Positions 1-6,273 of a stretch of 7,520 nucleotides of DNA are shown in pieces. The notes under the pieces are model-generated. The model searched no databases. It worked only from the letters and a program-made list of their open reading frames with translations, and had not been told where the DNA came from. Numbering within the stretch: the first letter of the stretch is position 1; every line of letters starts with the position of its first letter. A program made the position numbers and the translations under genes. Where the stretch lies: positions 1-7,520 of the forward strand of contig NZLD01000013.1 in assembly GCA_002694095.1 (NCBI GenBank). The letters are read 5' to 3'. The stretch is from Micrococcales bacterium (GTDB taxonomy: Bacteria; Actinomycetota; Actinomycetes; S36-B12).

Positions 1-291
1 AGCGAATTCGGTGACCTCATCGAGGATTCGGAGGCGATCGTTCCCAGCGATGCCGTGTCGTTCACGCTGCTGCAGGAGCAACTCGAGTCGGTCCTCGAGA
101 CGCTCTCCGATCGGGAAGCCGGCGTGGTCCGGATGCGCTTCGGGCTCACGGACGGCCAGCCGAAGACGCTGGATGAGATCGGCAAGGTCTACGGGGTTAC
201 TCGGGAGCGGATCCGACAGATCGAGTCGAAGACGATGTCGAAACTTCGCCACCCGTCACGTTCGCAGGTTCTCCGCGACTATCTGGACTAG
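1..291 (+). CDS. rpoD: Primary RNA polymerase sigma factor, C-terminal fragment (5' end outside window)
   Basis: The frame is open from base 1 and ends at TAG 289-291, giving the last 96 residues of a sigma-70 factor, which directs RNA polymerase to housekeeping promoters. Visible residues cover the end of region 3/4.1 ([15 protein letters not shown], about residues 35-49) and the region 4.2 helix-turn-helix ([20 protein letters not shown], about 56-75), which contacts the -35 element. The tail [16 protein letters not shown] is the usual ending of group 1 sigma factors (SigA/HrdB/RpoD) in actinomycetes. Anti-sigma-controlled ECF factors lack this region 4 form and ending, so a primary or close group 2 factor is meant. 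Position next to DUF7455 and parE matches the hrdB neighbourhood known in actinomycetes. Group 1 versus group 2 cannot be settled without regions 1-3. Confidence 0.95.
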   Translation, partial: SEFGDLIEDSEAIVPSDAVSFTLLQEQLESVLETLSDREAGVVRMRFGLTDGQPKTLDEIGKVYGVTRERIRQIESKTMSKLRHPSRSQVLRDYLD

Positions 292-295
292 AGCC

Positions 296-311
296 TCGCG
301 GTATTCCGCGA
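296..311. terminator. Hairpin in the convergent gap between sigma factor and DUF7455 gene
   Basis: TCGCGG (296-301), loop TATT (302-305) and CCGCGA (306-311) form a perfect 6-bp GC-rich stem with a 4-base loop. It fills most of the 21 bp between the two stop codons (291 and 313). No clear T-run follows on either strand, so it is not a canonical intrinsic terminator. Actinomycete terminators often lack a T-tract, and the symmetric position suits a bidirectional transcript end. Confidence 0.5.
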
Positions 312-312
312 C

Positions 313-543
313 CTAATTCTGCGGTTGGTCTGTCCCGTCCGCCGGCGCAGCGTCCAAGCGGTGCGTCTCGTCGATGATCTCCTCGGCCTGGGGCCGCAAA
401 GCTTCCTCGTGGCGACTCCAGTGGTGACCACAGAACTGCAGGTCGGCTCCGCCGGGCAGCAAGACGCGAACGTACGCTTGAGCACCACATCGATCACAGC
501 GTTCCTCTGCGCTGAGTGTTGGGGCCGTAAGCGTCGTAGTCAT
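313..543 (-). CDS. DUF7455-type small zinc-finger-like protein
   Basis: This gene encodes a 76-residue protein of unknown function. It matches the short actinomycete family (DUF7455) commonly found beside the primary sigma gene. CDRC at residues 16-19 and CGHHW at 38-42 provide Cys/Cys and Cys/His pairs that could bind one metal ion. Between them is a compact beta-rich stretch (AYVRVLLPGGADLQF). The C-terminal third is charged and probably helical, ending in a flexible acidic tail. There is no signal peptide or membrane segment. The ATG at 543 is well supported by AGGAGGT at 547-553, only 3 bases upstream. The gene is convergent with the sigma factor and divergent from parE, so it is transcribed on its own. 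Metal binding and function are inferences. Confidence 0.85.
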   Translation of the reverse strand: MTTTLTAPTLSAEERCDRCGAQAYVRVLLPGGADLQFCGHHWSRHEEALRPQAEEIIDETHRLDAAPADGTDQPQN

Positions 544-546
544 GGC

Positions 547-553
547 ACCTCCT
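547..553 (-). promoter_or_regulatory. Shine-Dalgarno site of the DUF7455 gene
   Basis: On the minus strand AGGAGGT stands 3 bases before the ATG at 543. It is a perfect match to the 16S rRNA anti-Shine-Dalgarno and much stronger than anything before parE. It fixes the DUF7455 start. Confidence 0.75.
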
Positions 554-598
554 GGTCGCGATACTGCTGGCCGTGCACCGTTAGTGCCTCAGTCTTTC

Positions 599-627
599 AC
601 GGTATTCCCCATTTCGCCGTGTTCCAA
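599..627 (-). promoter_or_regulatory. Candidate sigma-70 promoter for the DUF7455 gene
   Basis: Read on the minus strand, TTGGAA (627-622) is followed after exactly 17 bp by TACCGT (604-599), which fits the actinomycete -10 pattern TANNNT. Transcription would begin near 592, giving a leader of about 50 bases that includes the strong Shine-Dalgarno site. The prediction comes from hexamers and spacing only. Confidence 0.4.
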
Positions 628-701
628 ACAGTGAATTCGCCGGTGGCGAAACGTGTCGGTGTGGGTCACGACAACCCCGCACGAGCAGCCGAAGAGGTTC
701 A

Positions 702-720
702 GATCGGCAGCGAGCCGATC
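702..720. repeat. Perfect inverted repeat upstream of parE
   Basis: GATCGGC (702-708), spacer AGCGA (709-713) and GCCGATC (714-720) make a perfect 7-bp inverted repeat centred on 711. It lies 37 bp before the chosen parE start and outside every supported gene. It could be a protein-binding operator. If transcription starts upstream of it, it could instead form a leader hairpin. Chance occurrence in GC-rich DNA cannot be excluded. Confidence 0.45.
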
Positions 721-744
721 CGGAGAAGTCTGGTCCGAGGGCGA

Positions 745-750
745 TAGCGT
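745..750 (+). promoter_or_regulatory. Possible -10 element for a leaderless parE transcript
   Basis: TAGCGT fits the actinomycete TANNNT -10 pattern and ends 7 bases before the parE ATG at 758, so initiation would fall on or next to the start codon. No convincing -35 hexamer is visible 16-19 bp upstream. The only purine-rich run before the ATG, GAGGG at 737-741, is too distant (16 bases) to act as a good ribosome binding site. Both points make a leaderless start plausible but do not prove it. Confidence 0.3.
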
Positions 751-757
751 TCAGCAA

Positions 758-2833
758 ATGGCAGCGAAGAAGACCACGGGGGCCTATACGGCCCGGGATC
801 TGGCCGTTCTCGAGGGTCTCGACGCGGTTCGCAAGCGGCCCGGCATGTACATCGGCAGTAACGATGGCCGCGGGCTGATGCACTGCTTGTGGGAGATTTT
901 CGACAATTCCGTGGACGAGGCGCTGGCGGGTCATTGCACCAGGATCGAGGTGGTGTTGGAGGCCGGCGGATCCGTCCTGGTGAACGACAACGGACGAGGC
1001 ATCCCGGTCGACAAGGAGCCGAAGACCAAGTTGTCCGGCGTGGAGCTGGTGATGACCAAATTGCACGCCGGAGGCAAGTTCGGTGGTGGGTCGTACACCG
1101 CCTCCGGTGGCTTGCACGGTGTGGGTGCATCCGTCGTCAACGCCTTAAGCTCTCGACTCGACGTCGAGGTGGACCGGTCAGGAAAGACCCATGGAATGTC
1201 TTTCCGTCGTGGCGTCCCTGGAGTCTTTGACGGCGCCGGGCCGGACGGGGAGTTCCAACGCGCCAAGGGCCTGAATGTCGTGGGCAAGGCAACACGGAGT
1301 AGAACGGGCACGCGCGTGCGATGGTGGGCCGATCCGCAGGTGTTCACCAAGGATGCCGATTACGACAGGGTCACTCTCAGGGAACGAGCGGTGCAAAGCA
1401 GCTTCCTCGTTCCTGGACTGTCGATCACGCTGCGCGACGAACGGGACGCGGGTGATATCTGGGAAGAGACGCTCCAGCACAAGGGCGGCATAACCGAATA
1501 TGTCGAATACCTCTCCGAGGGAGCGAGCGTGTGCTCGGTGATTCGGTTGCGGGGAGGCGGAAACTTTCACGAGACGGTGCCCGTTCTCGATGGCAAAGGT
1601 CACATGACGTCTCGGGATGTCGAACGCGAACTAGGCGTGGATATCGCCCTGCAGTGGGATGAGGGATACGACGCCACCACCAGGAGTTTCGTCAACGTGA
1701 TCGCTACCTCTCAGGGAGGCACGCACGTCGCCGGTTTCGAACGAGCTCTTGTCAAGGTCGTGAACGATCAGTTGAAGAAGGCCCGCATTCTCAAGTCGTC
1801 AGAAGCCTCGGTCACCAAGGATGACGTCATTGAGGGGCTGACAGCCGTGGTGACCGTCCGACTCGCCGAGCCGCAATTCGAAGGTCAGACAAAGGAGGTT
1901 CTCGGGACGCCCGCGGTGAGCCGAATCGTAGGCAACGTCGTCACCAAGGAGTTGGGGCAGTGGTTCACCAAGCCTCCCCGTGGCGAGAAGGCTGCCGCGC
2001 GTGCGGTGCTCGACAAGGTCGCTGCGGCCATGCGAACCCGAGTCGCCGCACGCGCGCATCGGGACACTCAACGTCGTAAATCGGCACTGGAAACCTCTAC
2101 CTTGCCGGCCAAGCTCGTCGATTGCCGACGCAGCGAGGCCGAAGGGACGGAGCTCTTCATCGTCGAGGGTGATAGCGCACTAGGCACGGCGAAAAGTGCT
2201 CGAGATGCAGACTTTCAGGCCCTGCTCCCCATTCGAGGCAAGATCCTGAACGTTCAGAAGGCTTCGCTTGCGGACATGTTGAAGAACGCTGAATGCGCAG
2301 CCATTATTCAAGTGATCGGTGGCGGATCGGGTCGAAGCTTCGACATGGACAGCGTTCGCTACGACAAGATCATCTTGATGTCGGATGCCGATGTCGATGG
2401 AGCACACATTCGTTGCCTGCTGCTCACGCTCATCCATCGGTACCTGCCGGGTCTTCTCGAGGACGGCAGGGTTTTCGCGGCCGTACCACCGCTCCACAGG
2501 ATCGAAATCCTCGGAAAGGGCGGGAAGGGAAGCGAGGTGGTGTATTCGTACTCCGACAAGGAGATGCAATCCATCGTCAAGACGGCCACATCCAAAGGCA
2601 AGCGCGTCAAGGAGCCCGTGCAGCGCTACAAGGGCCTCGGTGAGATGGATGCCGGTCAACTGCGCGAGACCACGATGGATCCAGCGAAGCGCACGCTGCG
2701 GCGCATGACGGTGGGCGATGGGACCGAATCGGCGGGAATCTTCGATCTGTTGATGGGGGAGCAGGTAGCACCGCGCAAAGACTTCATCATCGCGGGAGCG
2801 CGGGAACTAGATATAGCGCGAATCGATACCTAA
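758..2833 (+). CDS. parE: DNA topoisomerase IV subunit B (ParE)
   Basis: The gene encodes a 691-residue ATPase subunit of the type IIA topoisomerase that unlinks daughter chromosomes, acting in the nucleoid with ParC. The N-terminal GHKL ATPase shows DAVRKRPGMYIGS (22-34), the E46/N50 catalytic and Mg-binding pair in WEIFDNSVDEA, D77 in VNDNGRGIP, and the glycine-rich ATP lid (about 104-124). The transducer carries the QTK loop (377-379). The TOPRIM domain has E470 in VEGDSA and D543/D545 in SDADVDG, and YKGLGEMD (624-631) marks the C-terminal domain. GyrB is the alternative. ParE is preferred because the gene lies beside the primary sigma gene with parC nearby. A longer frame from GTG 653 exists, but its extra 35 residues lack family character. 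ATG 758 begins MAAKKTTGAYTA, as expected just before the first conserved helix. Stop TAA ends at 2833. Confidence 0.95.
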   Translation: MAAKKTTGAYTARDLAVLEGLDAVRKRPGMYIGSNDGRGLMHCLWEIFDNSVDEALAGHCTRIEVVLEAGGSVLVNDNGRGIPVDKEPKTKLSGVELVMTKLHAGGKFGGGSYTASGGLHGVGASVVNALSSRLDVEVDRSGKTHGMSFRRGVPGVFDGAGPDGEFQRAKGLNVVGKATRSRTGTRVRWWADPQVFTKDADYDRVTLRERAVQSSFLVPGLSITLRDERDAGDIWEETLQHKGGITEYVEYLSEGASVCSVIRLRGGGNFHETVPVLDGKGHMTSRDVERELGVDIALQWDEGYDATTRSFVNVIATSQGGTHVAGFERALVKVVNDQLKKARILKSSEASVTKDDVIEGLTAVVTVRLAEPQFEGQTKEVLGTPAVSRIVGNVVTKELGQWFTKPPRGEKAAARAVLDKVAAAMRTRVAARAHRDTQRRKSALETSTLPAKLVDCRRSEAEGTELFIVEGDSALGTAKSARDADFQALLPIRGKILNVQKASLADMLKNAECAAIIQVIGGGSGRSFDMDSVRYDKIILMSDADVDGAHIRCLLLTLIHRYLPGLLEDGRVFAAVPPLHRIEILGKGGKGSEVVYSYSDKEMQSIVKTATSKGKRVKEPVQRYKGLGEMDAGQLRETTMDPAKRTLRRMTVGDGTESAGIFDLLMGEQVAPRKDFIIAGARELDIARIDT

Positions 2834-2907
2834 GCCCGTCACCGGGATTACTCAATGCCCTGCCAGAATGTCGCGAGTTGATGCGGACCCACGCCCGGGC
2901 CCGTGTG

Positions 2908-2916
2908 AAGGGAGGA
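2908..2916 (+). promoter_or_regulatory. Shine-Dalgarno site of the carbonic anhydrase gene
   Basis: AAGGGAGGA ends 7 bases before ATG 2924, a strong and well-spaced site. It selects this ATG over the in-frame ATG at 2936. The rest of the 90-bp gap after parE holds no convincing promoter or terminator, so readthrough from parE is possible. Confidence 0.7.
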
Positions 2917-2923
2917 AGCGTCC

Positions 2924-3451
2924 ATGCTCGACCCGATGCAGCGGCCGTTCCCCAGCTCTGAGTTTCAGGACGTCCTCGAGGCGAACCGCGCATTCGCCTC
3001 TGCGTTCGAGACCCCAAAGGCAACGGGTCCTGCAGCCAAGGGTTTGGCCATCGTCACGTGTATGGACGCACGGATCGATCCTCTGGCCGTGGTCGGAATG
3101 CGCGTCGGGGATGCCAAGATTTTGCGAAATCCGGGTGCCCGCGTCACTGAGGACGTGCTTCGAGCCCTTGTCCTTGCGACCAGCCTTCTGGGCGTGAATC
3201 GAATTCTCGTGATGCCGCACACGGATTGCCGGATGGCCAGTGGAGACGAAGCGGCCGTACACGAGGCGATATTCGACGCTTCGGGGATTGACTCCCGTTC
3301 ACTAGAGATCCGCCCGGTGTCGGATCAACGCCTAGCGCTGACGTCGGATGTCACACGGATCAGAACATTTCCCTTCGTGCCGAAAGAGGTGGTCGTGGCG
3401 GGAGCGATCTACGACGTACACGAGGGAACGTTGACTACGGTGGACGCGTGA
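2924..3451 (+). CDS. Beta-class carbonic anhydrase family protein
   Basis: This 175-residue cytosolic protein very probably binds zinc and interconverts CO2 and bicarbonate. TCMDAR (45-50) supplies zinc ligand C46 and the D48/R50 dyad. ILRNPGARVTEDVLRAL (66-82) is the second signature, and MPHTDCRM (97-104) supplies H99 and C102. All three zinc ligands and the dyad are therefore present. Length and the ending (FVPKEVVVAGAIYDVHEGTL, 151-170) resemble the small mycobacterial enzyme Rv1284 more than longer plant or E. coli forms. There is no signal peptide. A strong Shine-Dalgarno site precedes the ATG. The stop TGA overlaps the GTG of the next gene (GTGA 3448-3451), so the two are very likely co-translated. 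Some members of this subgroup have low or no measured activity, so the activity itself is an inference. Confidence 0.92.
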   Translation: MLDPMQRPFPSSEFQDVLEANRAFASAFETPKATGPAAKGLAIVTCMDARIDPLAVVGMRVGDAKILRNPGARVTEDVLRALVLATSLLGVNRILVMPHTDCRMASGDEAAVHEAIFDASGIDSRSLEIRPVSDQRLALTSDVTRIRTFPFVPKEVVVAGAIYDVHEGTLTTVDA

Positions 3452-4800
3452 CATCAAAAATCGCCGTCGTGGGGTCCGGTCCCTCCGGGATGTATGCGGC
3501 AGACGCCCTGCTGCAGCAGGGTCTCGACGTTGACGTCTTCGACAAGTTGCCTGTGCCCTTCGGGCTAGTCCGGTACGGGGTTGCCCCCGACCACGTCAGC
3601 ATCCGTTCGGTGCGCGACACGCTCGATCAGGTCTGGGACAAGCCCGGGATTCGCTTCTTCGGGAATGTCGAGGTCGGTCGCGACATCTCGGTCGAGGAAT
3701 TGCGTTCAGGTTACGAGGCGGTGATTCTGACCTACGGTGCATCCTCGGATCGGCGTCTGGGGATCGAGGGCGAAGACCTCGCCGGAAGTGTCGCGGCGAC
3801 CGATTTCGTCGCCTGGTACACGGGCTACCCCGACTATTCGGGCCCCGACTTTGATGCCCAGTTGCCCAACGTGTCATCTGTTGCCGTCATCGGTGTCGGC
3901 AACGTCGCCGTGGATGTTGTGCGGGTGTTGAGTAAGTCCGAAGATGAACTCGCGCAGACCGACATGCCACGGCACGTCCTGGACACCCTCCGCGATGCGC
4001 CGGTTCGTCGAGTCGTACTGGTGGGGCGGCGTGGTCCCGTCCAGGCATCTTTCACGACCAAGGAGTTGAAGGAGCTTGGTGAGCTGGCCGAAGCATCCGT
4101 GGAGGTTCGAGACGCCGATCTTGATCTCGATGAGTGGAGCGAAGGGCAGATGGCGGAGAACAAGGTTGCCTCGAGAAATGTCGCGGTGCTGCGGGAGTGG
4201 CTTGAACGGCCGGCCCGACAGGACGCCAAGCGCTCCATCGACATGCGTTTCTTCTCCCGTCCGGTCGGTATCGACGGAAGTGACCGTGTCGAGCGGTTGA
4301 CGCTCGAGCGGACACACTTGACCTCTGAAGGGCGCTTAGAAGGAACCGGCGAGTTCGAGGACCTTGACGTGGATTTGGTGGTCCGGAGTGTGGGCTACCG
4401 CGGTGAACCAATGCCCGAGGTCCCCTTCGACTCGGGCAACAATGTGATTCCCAATGTCGACGGCCGGGTGATGGATGGGGACACAGCTCTTGCCGGTGTG
4501 TACGTCGCGGGGTGGATCAAGCGGGGACCGACCGGGATCATTGGCACCAACAAGAAGTGCGCGGTGGGAACCGTCGCTTCGGTGCTGGCAGATCGTGAGG
4601 CGGGGCTGCTCACGCCAGCGGACGGATCGGCTGTGGTCGATTCACTTGCCGATCGGGGCGTTGTGCCGGTGGATATCGCGGGGTGGCGGGCTGTCGATGC
4701 GAAGGAAAAGGAGCACGGTGCCGCACAGGGCCGGCCCCGGGAGACCGTCTCCTCTGCCGCGGAGTTGTTAGCGATCTCGGCTACTGCTCACGCCACTTGA
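3448..4800 (+). CDS. fprA: FAD-dependent ferredoxin-NADP reductase, adrenodoxin reductase/FprA type
   Basis: This 450-residue flavoprotein should pass electrons from NADPH through FAD to a ferredoxin. The N-terminal FAD Rossmann motif is VVGSGPSGMYAA (7-18), followed by the family stretch PVPFGLVRYGVAPDH (35-49). The NADPH-binding domain has VIGVGNVAVDVVRVL (147-161) and VGRRGPVQASFTTKELKEL (192-210), with the arginine pair R194/R195 that favours NADPH. The second FAD segment is VYVAGWIKRGPTGIIGTNKK (351-370), the most diagnostic motif of the family. Length agrees with mycobacterial FprA (about 456). The GTG start overlaps the preceding stop, and GGTGGA at 3439-3444 is a weak ribosome site, so translational coupling is likely. 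The last 20 bases overlap the 3' end of the convergent thioredoxin-like gene. The partner ferredoxin is not identifiable here. Confidence 0.95.
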   Translation: MTSKIAVVGSGPSGMYAADALLQQGLDVDVFDKLPVPFGLVRYGVAPDHVSIRSVRDTLDQVWDKPGIRFFGNVEVGRDISVEELRSGYEAVILTYGASSDRRLGIEGEDLAGSVAATDFVAWYTGYPDYSGPDFDAQLPNVSSVAVIGVGNVAVDVVRVLSKSEDELAQTDMPRHVLDTLRDAPVRRVVLVGRRGPVQASFTTKELKELGELAEASVEVRDADLDLDEWSEGQMAENKVASRNVAVLREWLERPARQDAKRSIDMRFFSRPVGIDGSDRVERLTLERTHLTSEGRLEGTGEFEDLDVDLVVRSVGYRGEPMPEVPFDSGNNVIPNVDGRVMDGDTALAGVYVAGWIKRGPTGIIGTNKKCAVGTVASVLADREAGLLTPADGSAVVDSLADRGVVPVDIAGWRAVDAKEKEHGAAQGRPRETVSSAAELLAISATAHAT

Positions 4801-5323
4801 TGCCGCAGCCCATGGACGGCTTGCCACCGGTGTACGACTGACCCGAGCGTGCCGCCTCAAGGGCCGACAGTAGGTGAGCACCATCCACCGGTTGCGGTTG
4901 TCTCGGGCGCGCATCATCCATGGCGCCTCGGTAGGTGAGATTCCCCGCGGCATCGAAGACGAAAAAGTCCGGCGTGCAGACAGCGCCGAAGGTGCGCGCC
5001 ACATCCTGGCTGGTATCCACAAGGTAATCGAAGTGCCACCCCGCACGCGTTGCCTGATCGCGCAGTCCAGGAAGGTCATCATCGGGATGCGTTTCGACGT
5101 CGTTGCTGCAAATGGCCACCCAGGCGACGTCGGGATGTGCATCGGCAATTGCTCCCAGTTCACTTTCCACCGATTGGACGTACGGGCAGTGGTTGCATGC
5201 GAAGACGACAACGCACGGTCGGCCCTTGGCGAGGGCAGCGACCGACGTGCGTTCGCCATCAAGATTCGGGAGGGTGACATCGGGAAGGGTGCGAAGTTCG
5301 GTCGCGTTCGACTCAACAGCCAC
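4781..5323 (-). CDS. Thioredoxin-family/peroxiredoxin-like protein with CNHC active site
   Basis: This 180-residue cytosolic thioredoxin-fold protein of the AhpC/TSA-like redoxin type has no signal peptide. FACNHCPYVQ (41-50) holds the CXXC pair C43/C46. VCTPDFFVFD (115-124) is the cis-proline loop (P118) with an extra C116. The C-terminal PSMGCGIKW (169-177) with C173 is characteristic of this uncharacterised thioredoxin-family subgroup. The likely role is thiol-disulfide exchange or peroxide-linked reduction, and the substrate is unknown. The GTG at 5323 begins 8 bp after the stop of the sucrase/ferredoxin-like gene. AGGCGGA (5333-5327) overlaps that upstream stop and ends 3 bases before the start, which suggests coupled translation. 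The start is the least certain part. The 3' end overlaps the reductase gene by 20 bp, antisense. Confidence 0.9.
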   Translation of the reverse strand: MAVESNATELRTLPDVTLPNLDGERTSVAALAKGRPCVVVFACNHCPYVQSVESELGAIADAHPDVAWVAICSNDVETHPDDDLPGLRDQATRAGWHFDYLVDTSQDVARTFGAVCTPDFFVFDAAGNLTYRGAMDDARPRQPQPVDGAHLLSALEAARSGQSYTGGKPSMGCGIKWREQ

Positions 5324-5331
5324 GGGTCCGC

Positions 5332-6273
5332 CTAAGGATTATCAGGGTGCACTCCGGATGGCGCACCGGCGATCTCAGCCTGCCACACGGTACGCACTGT
5401 GGGCGGGGCACCGCAGGACGCGGGAGCTTCGATCGTGTTGTCGGTGCACGTCACGTGCCAGGTGCCGTTATCGGCGGTTTCCACGTTTACTGTTGTGGAA
5501 TTTTCACAGGCCCCATCGGGACCGACACGAAGGTACGTGCGGGCGTTGGCGGGCATCGCGAGGGCGGAGCGCACCGCCTGATCGGCGGCTTGGGCAGCGG
5601 GGCTGAGGTAGCTGGCGCCCCGCAGAAACTCTGCGGACGGTTCGCTGCCGGCTGGGTAGAACCCAGCAGCGTCGAGACGACCGTACAGCCGCCCGGAGGG
5701 AAGAAACAGACAGGTCGGGGCGAACCGATGTCCTCCCAAGTGGCTGCATTCCCGCACGTGAGCATCGGGGGCAGCCGCTTGTCTGGCGAGGGCGTACCCA
5801 CGGCCCGACGTCGCACAACACACGTCCCGTTTGCCATGCGTACAGACGAACTCCCAGGCTTCTTCCATCGGTACGCCGAAGTTCGGCAAAACGCCCTGAC
5901 CAAGGGCTTCGAGATCCCACTGCAGCAGCGTGGACACGTCCGTCATCTGGCCGTGCCGTCCAATGCCTGCCGACGGGCCACAGGCGGCCACCCACACGTG
6001 GCGCGACGGCACGAGACCGCCCCGTTCGCTGTGGGCGCTCTCGCGTCGCGCGCCACTGGGCCGAGCCAGGATGGTGCGCACTCCGTGCGTGTCTAGAGCC
6101 GTGCGCAGGTGCTCGACGCAATCGCTGTTGAGCCCCGAGTCTTCGAGTGCGTCCCGACCCCACGGCCCGAGATGCTCGATGACGATCCACGCCCTCGCCG
6201 ACGGAGCCGATCCAGCGAGGGGCTCGTGGTTGTCGACAGAGCGATGAGAGCACGGTGCGTCGGTGGAGGTCAT
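5332..6273 (-). CDS. Sucrase/ferredoxin-like protein (Suc/Fer-like, thioredoxin-fold [2Fe-2S] candidate)
   Basis: This 313-residue cytosolic protein belongs to the Suc_Fer-like family, named for weak similarity to plant sucrase and thioredoxin-like ferredoxins. CTHGKRDVCC (144-153) and CSHLGGHRFAPTC (176-188) are the family signatures. In yeast Apd1, a relative, a [2Fe-2S] cluster is held by two cysteines and two histidines of an HxxxH motif. H178/H182 and C144 with C152 or C153 are the matching candidates here. An N-terminal domain (about 25-125) precedes them, and a cysteine-containing C-terminal domain (about 225-313, PASCGAPP at 284-291) follows. The ATG at 6273 overlaps the parC stop (ATGA 6270-6273). 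A longer open frame reaches 6411, but only inside parC. Cluster binding and redox partners are inferred. Eleven cysteines are present. Confidence 0.88.
   Translation of the reverse strand: MTSTDAPCSHRSVDNHEPLAGSAPSARAWIVIEHLGPWGRDALEDSGLNSDCVEHLRTALDTHGVRTILARPSGARRESAHSERGGLVPSRHVWVAACGPSAGIGRHGQMTDVSTLLQWDLEALGQGVLPNFGVPMEEAWEFVCTHGKRDVCCATSGRGYALARQAAAPDAHVRECSHLGGHRFAPTCLFLPSGRLYGRLDAAGFYPAGSEPSAEFLRGASYLSPAAQAADQAVRSALAMPANARTYLRVGPDGACENSTTVNVETADNGTWHVTCTDNTIEAPASCGAPPTVRTVWQAEIAGAPSGVHPDNP

Noticed and set aside
653..757. N-terminal extension of ParE from GTG 653 (35 extra residues)
   Set aside because: The extra residues have no resemblance to type IIA topoisomerase N-termini. They run through the intergenic inverted repeat, and ATG 758 gives the expected distance to the first conserved motif.
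581..1117. Minus-strand open frame of 178 codons across the parE 5' region
   Set aside because: It is a shadow of the well-supported ParE ATPase domain, with no motifs and no ribosome binding site worth noting.
2834..2860. Possible terminator hairpin after parE (CCCG/CGGG with a 4-base loop)
   Set aside because: The stem is only four base pairs with no T-tract. It is too weak to call, and parE may read through into the carbonic anhydrase gene.
2888..2906. GC-rich near-palindrome around CCCGGG before the carbonic anhydrase gene
   Set aside because: The arms pair poorly beyond the central 8-base palindrome. There is no loop for a hairpin and no T-run, so neither a terminator nor an operator can be supported.
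5347..6096. Plus-strand open frame of 249 codons opposite the Suc/Fer-like gene
   Set aside because: It is antisense to a gene with clear family motifs. Its translation shows no recognisable domain, as expected of a complementary-strand shadow in GC-rich DNA.
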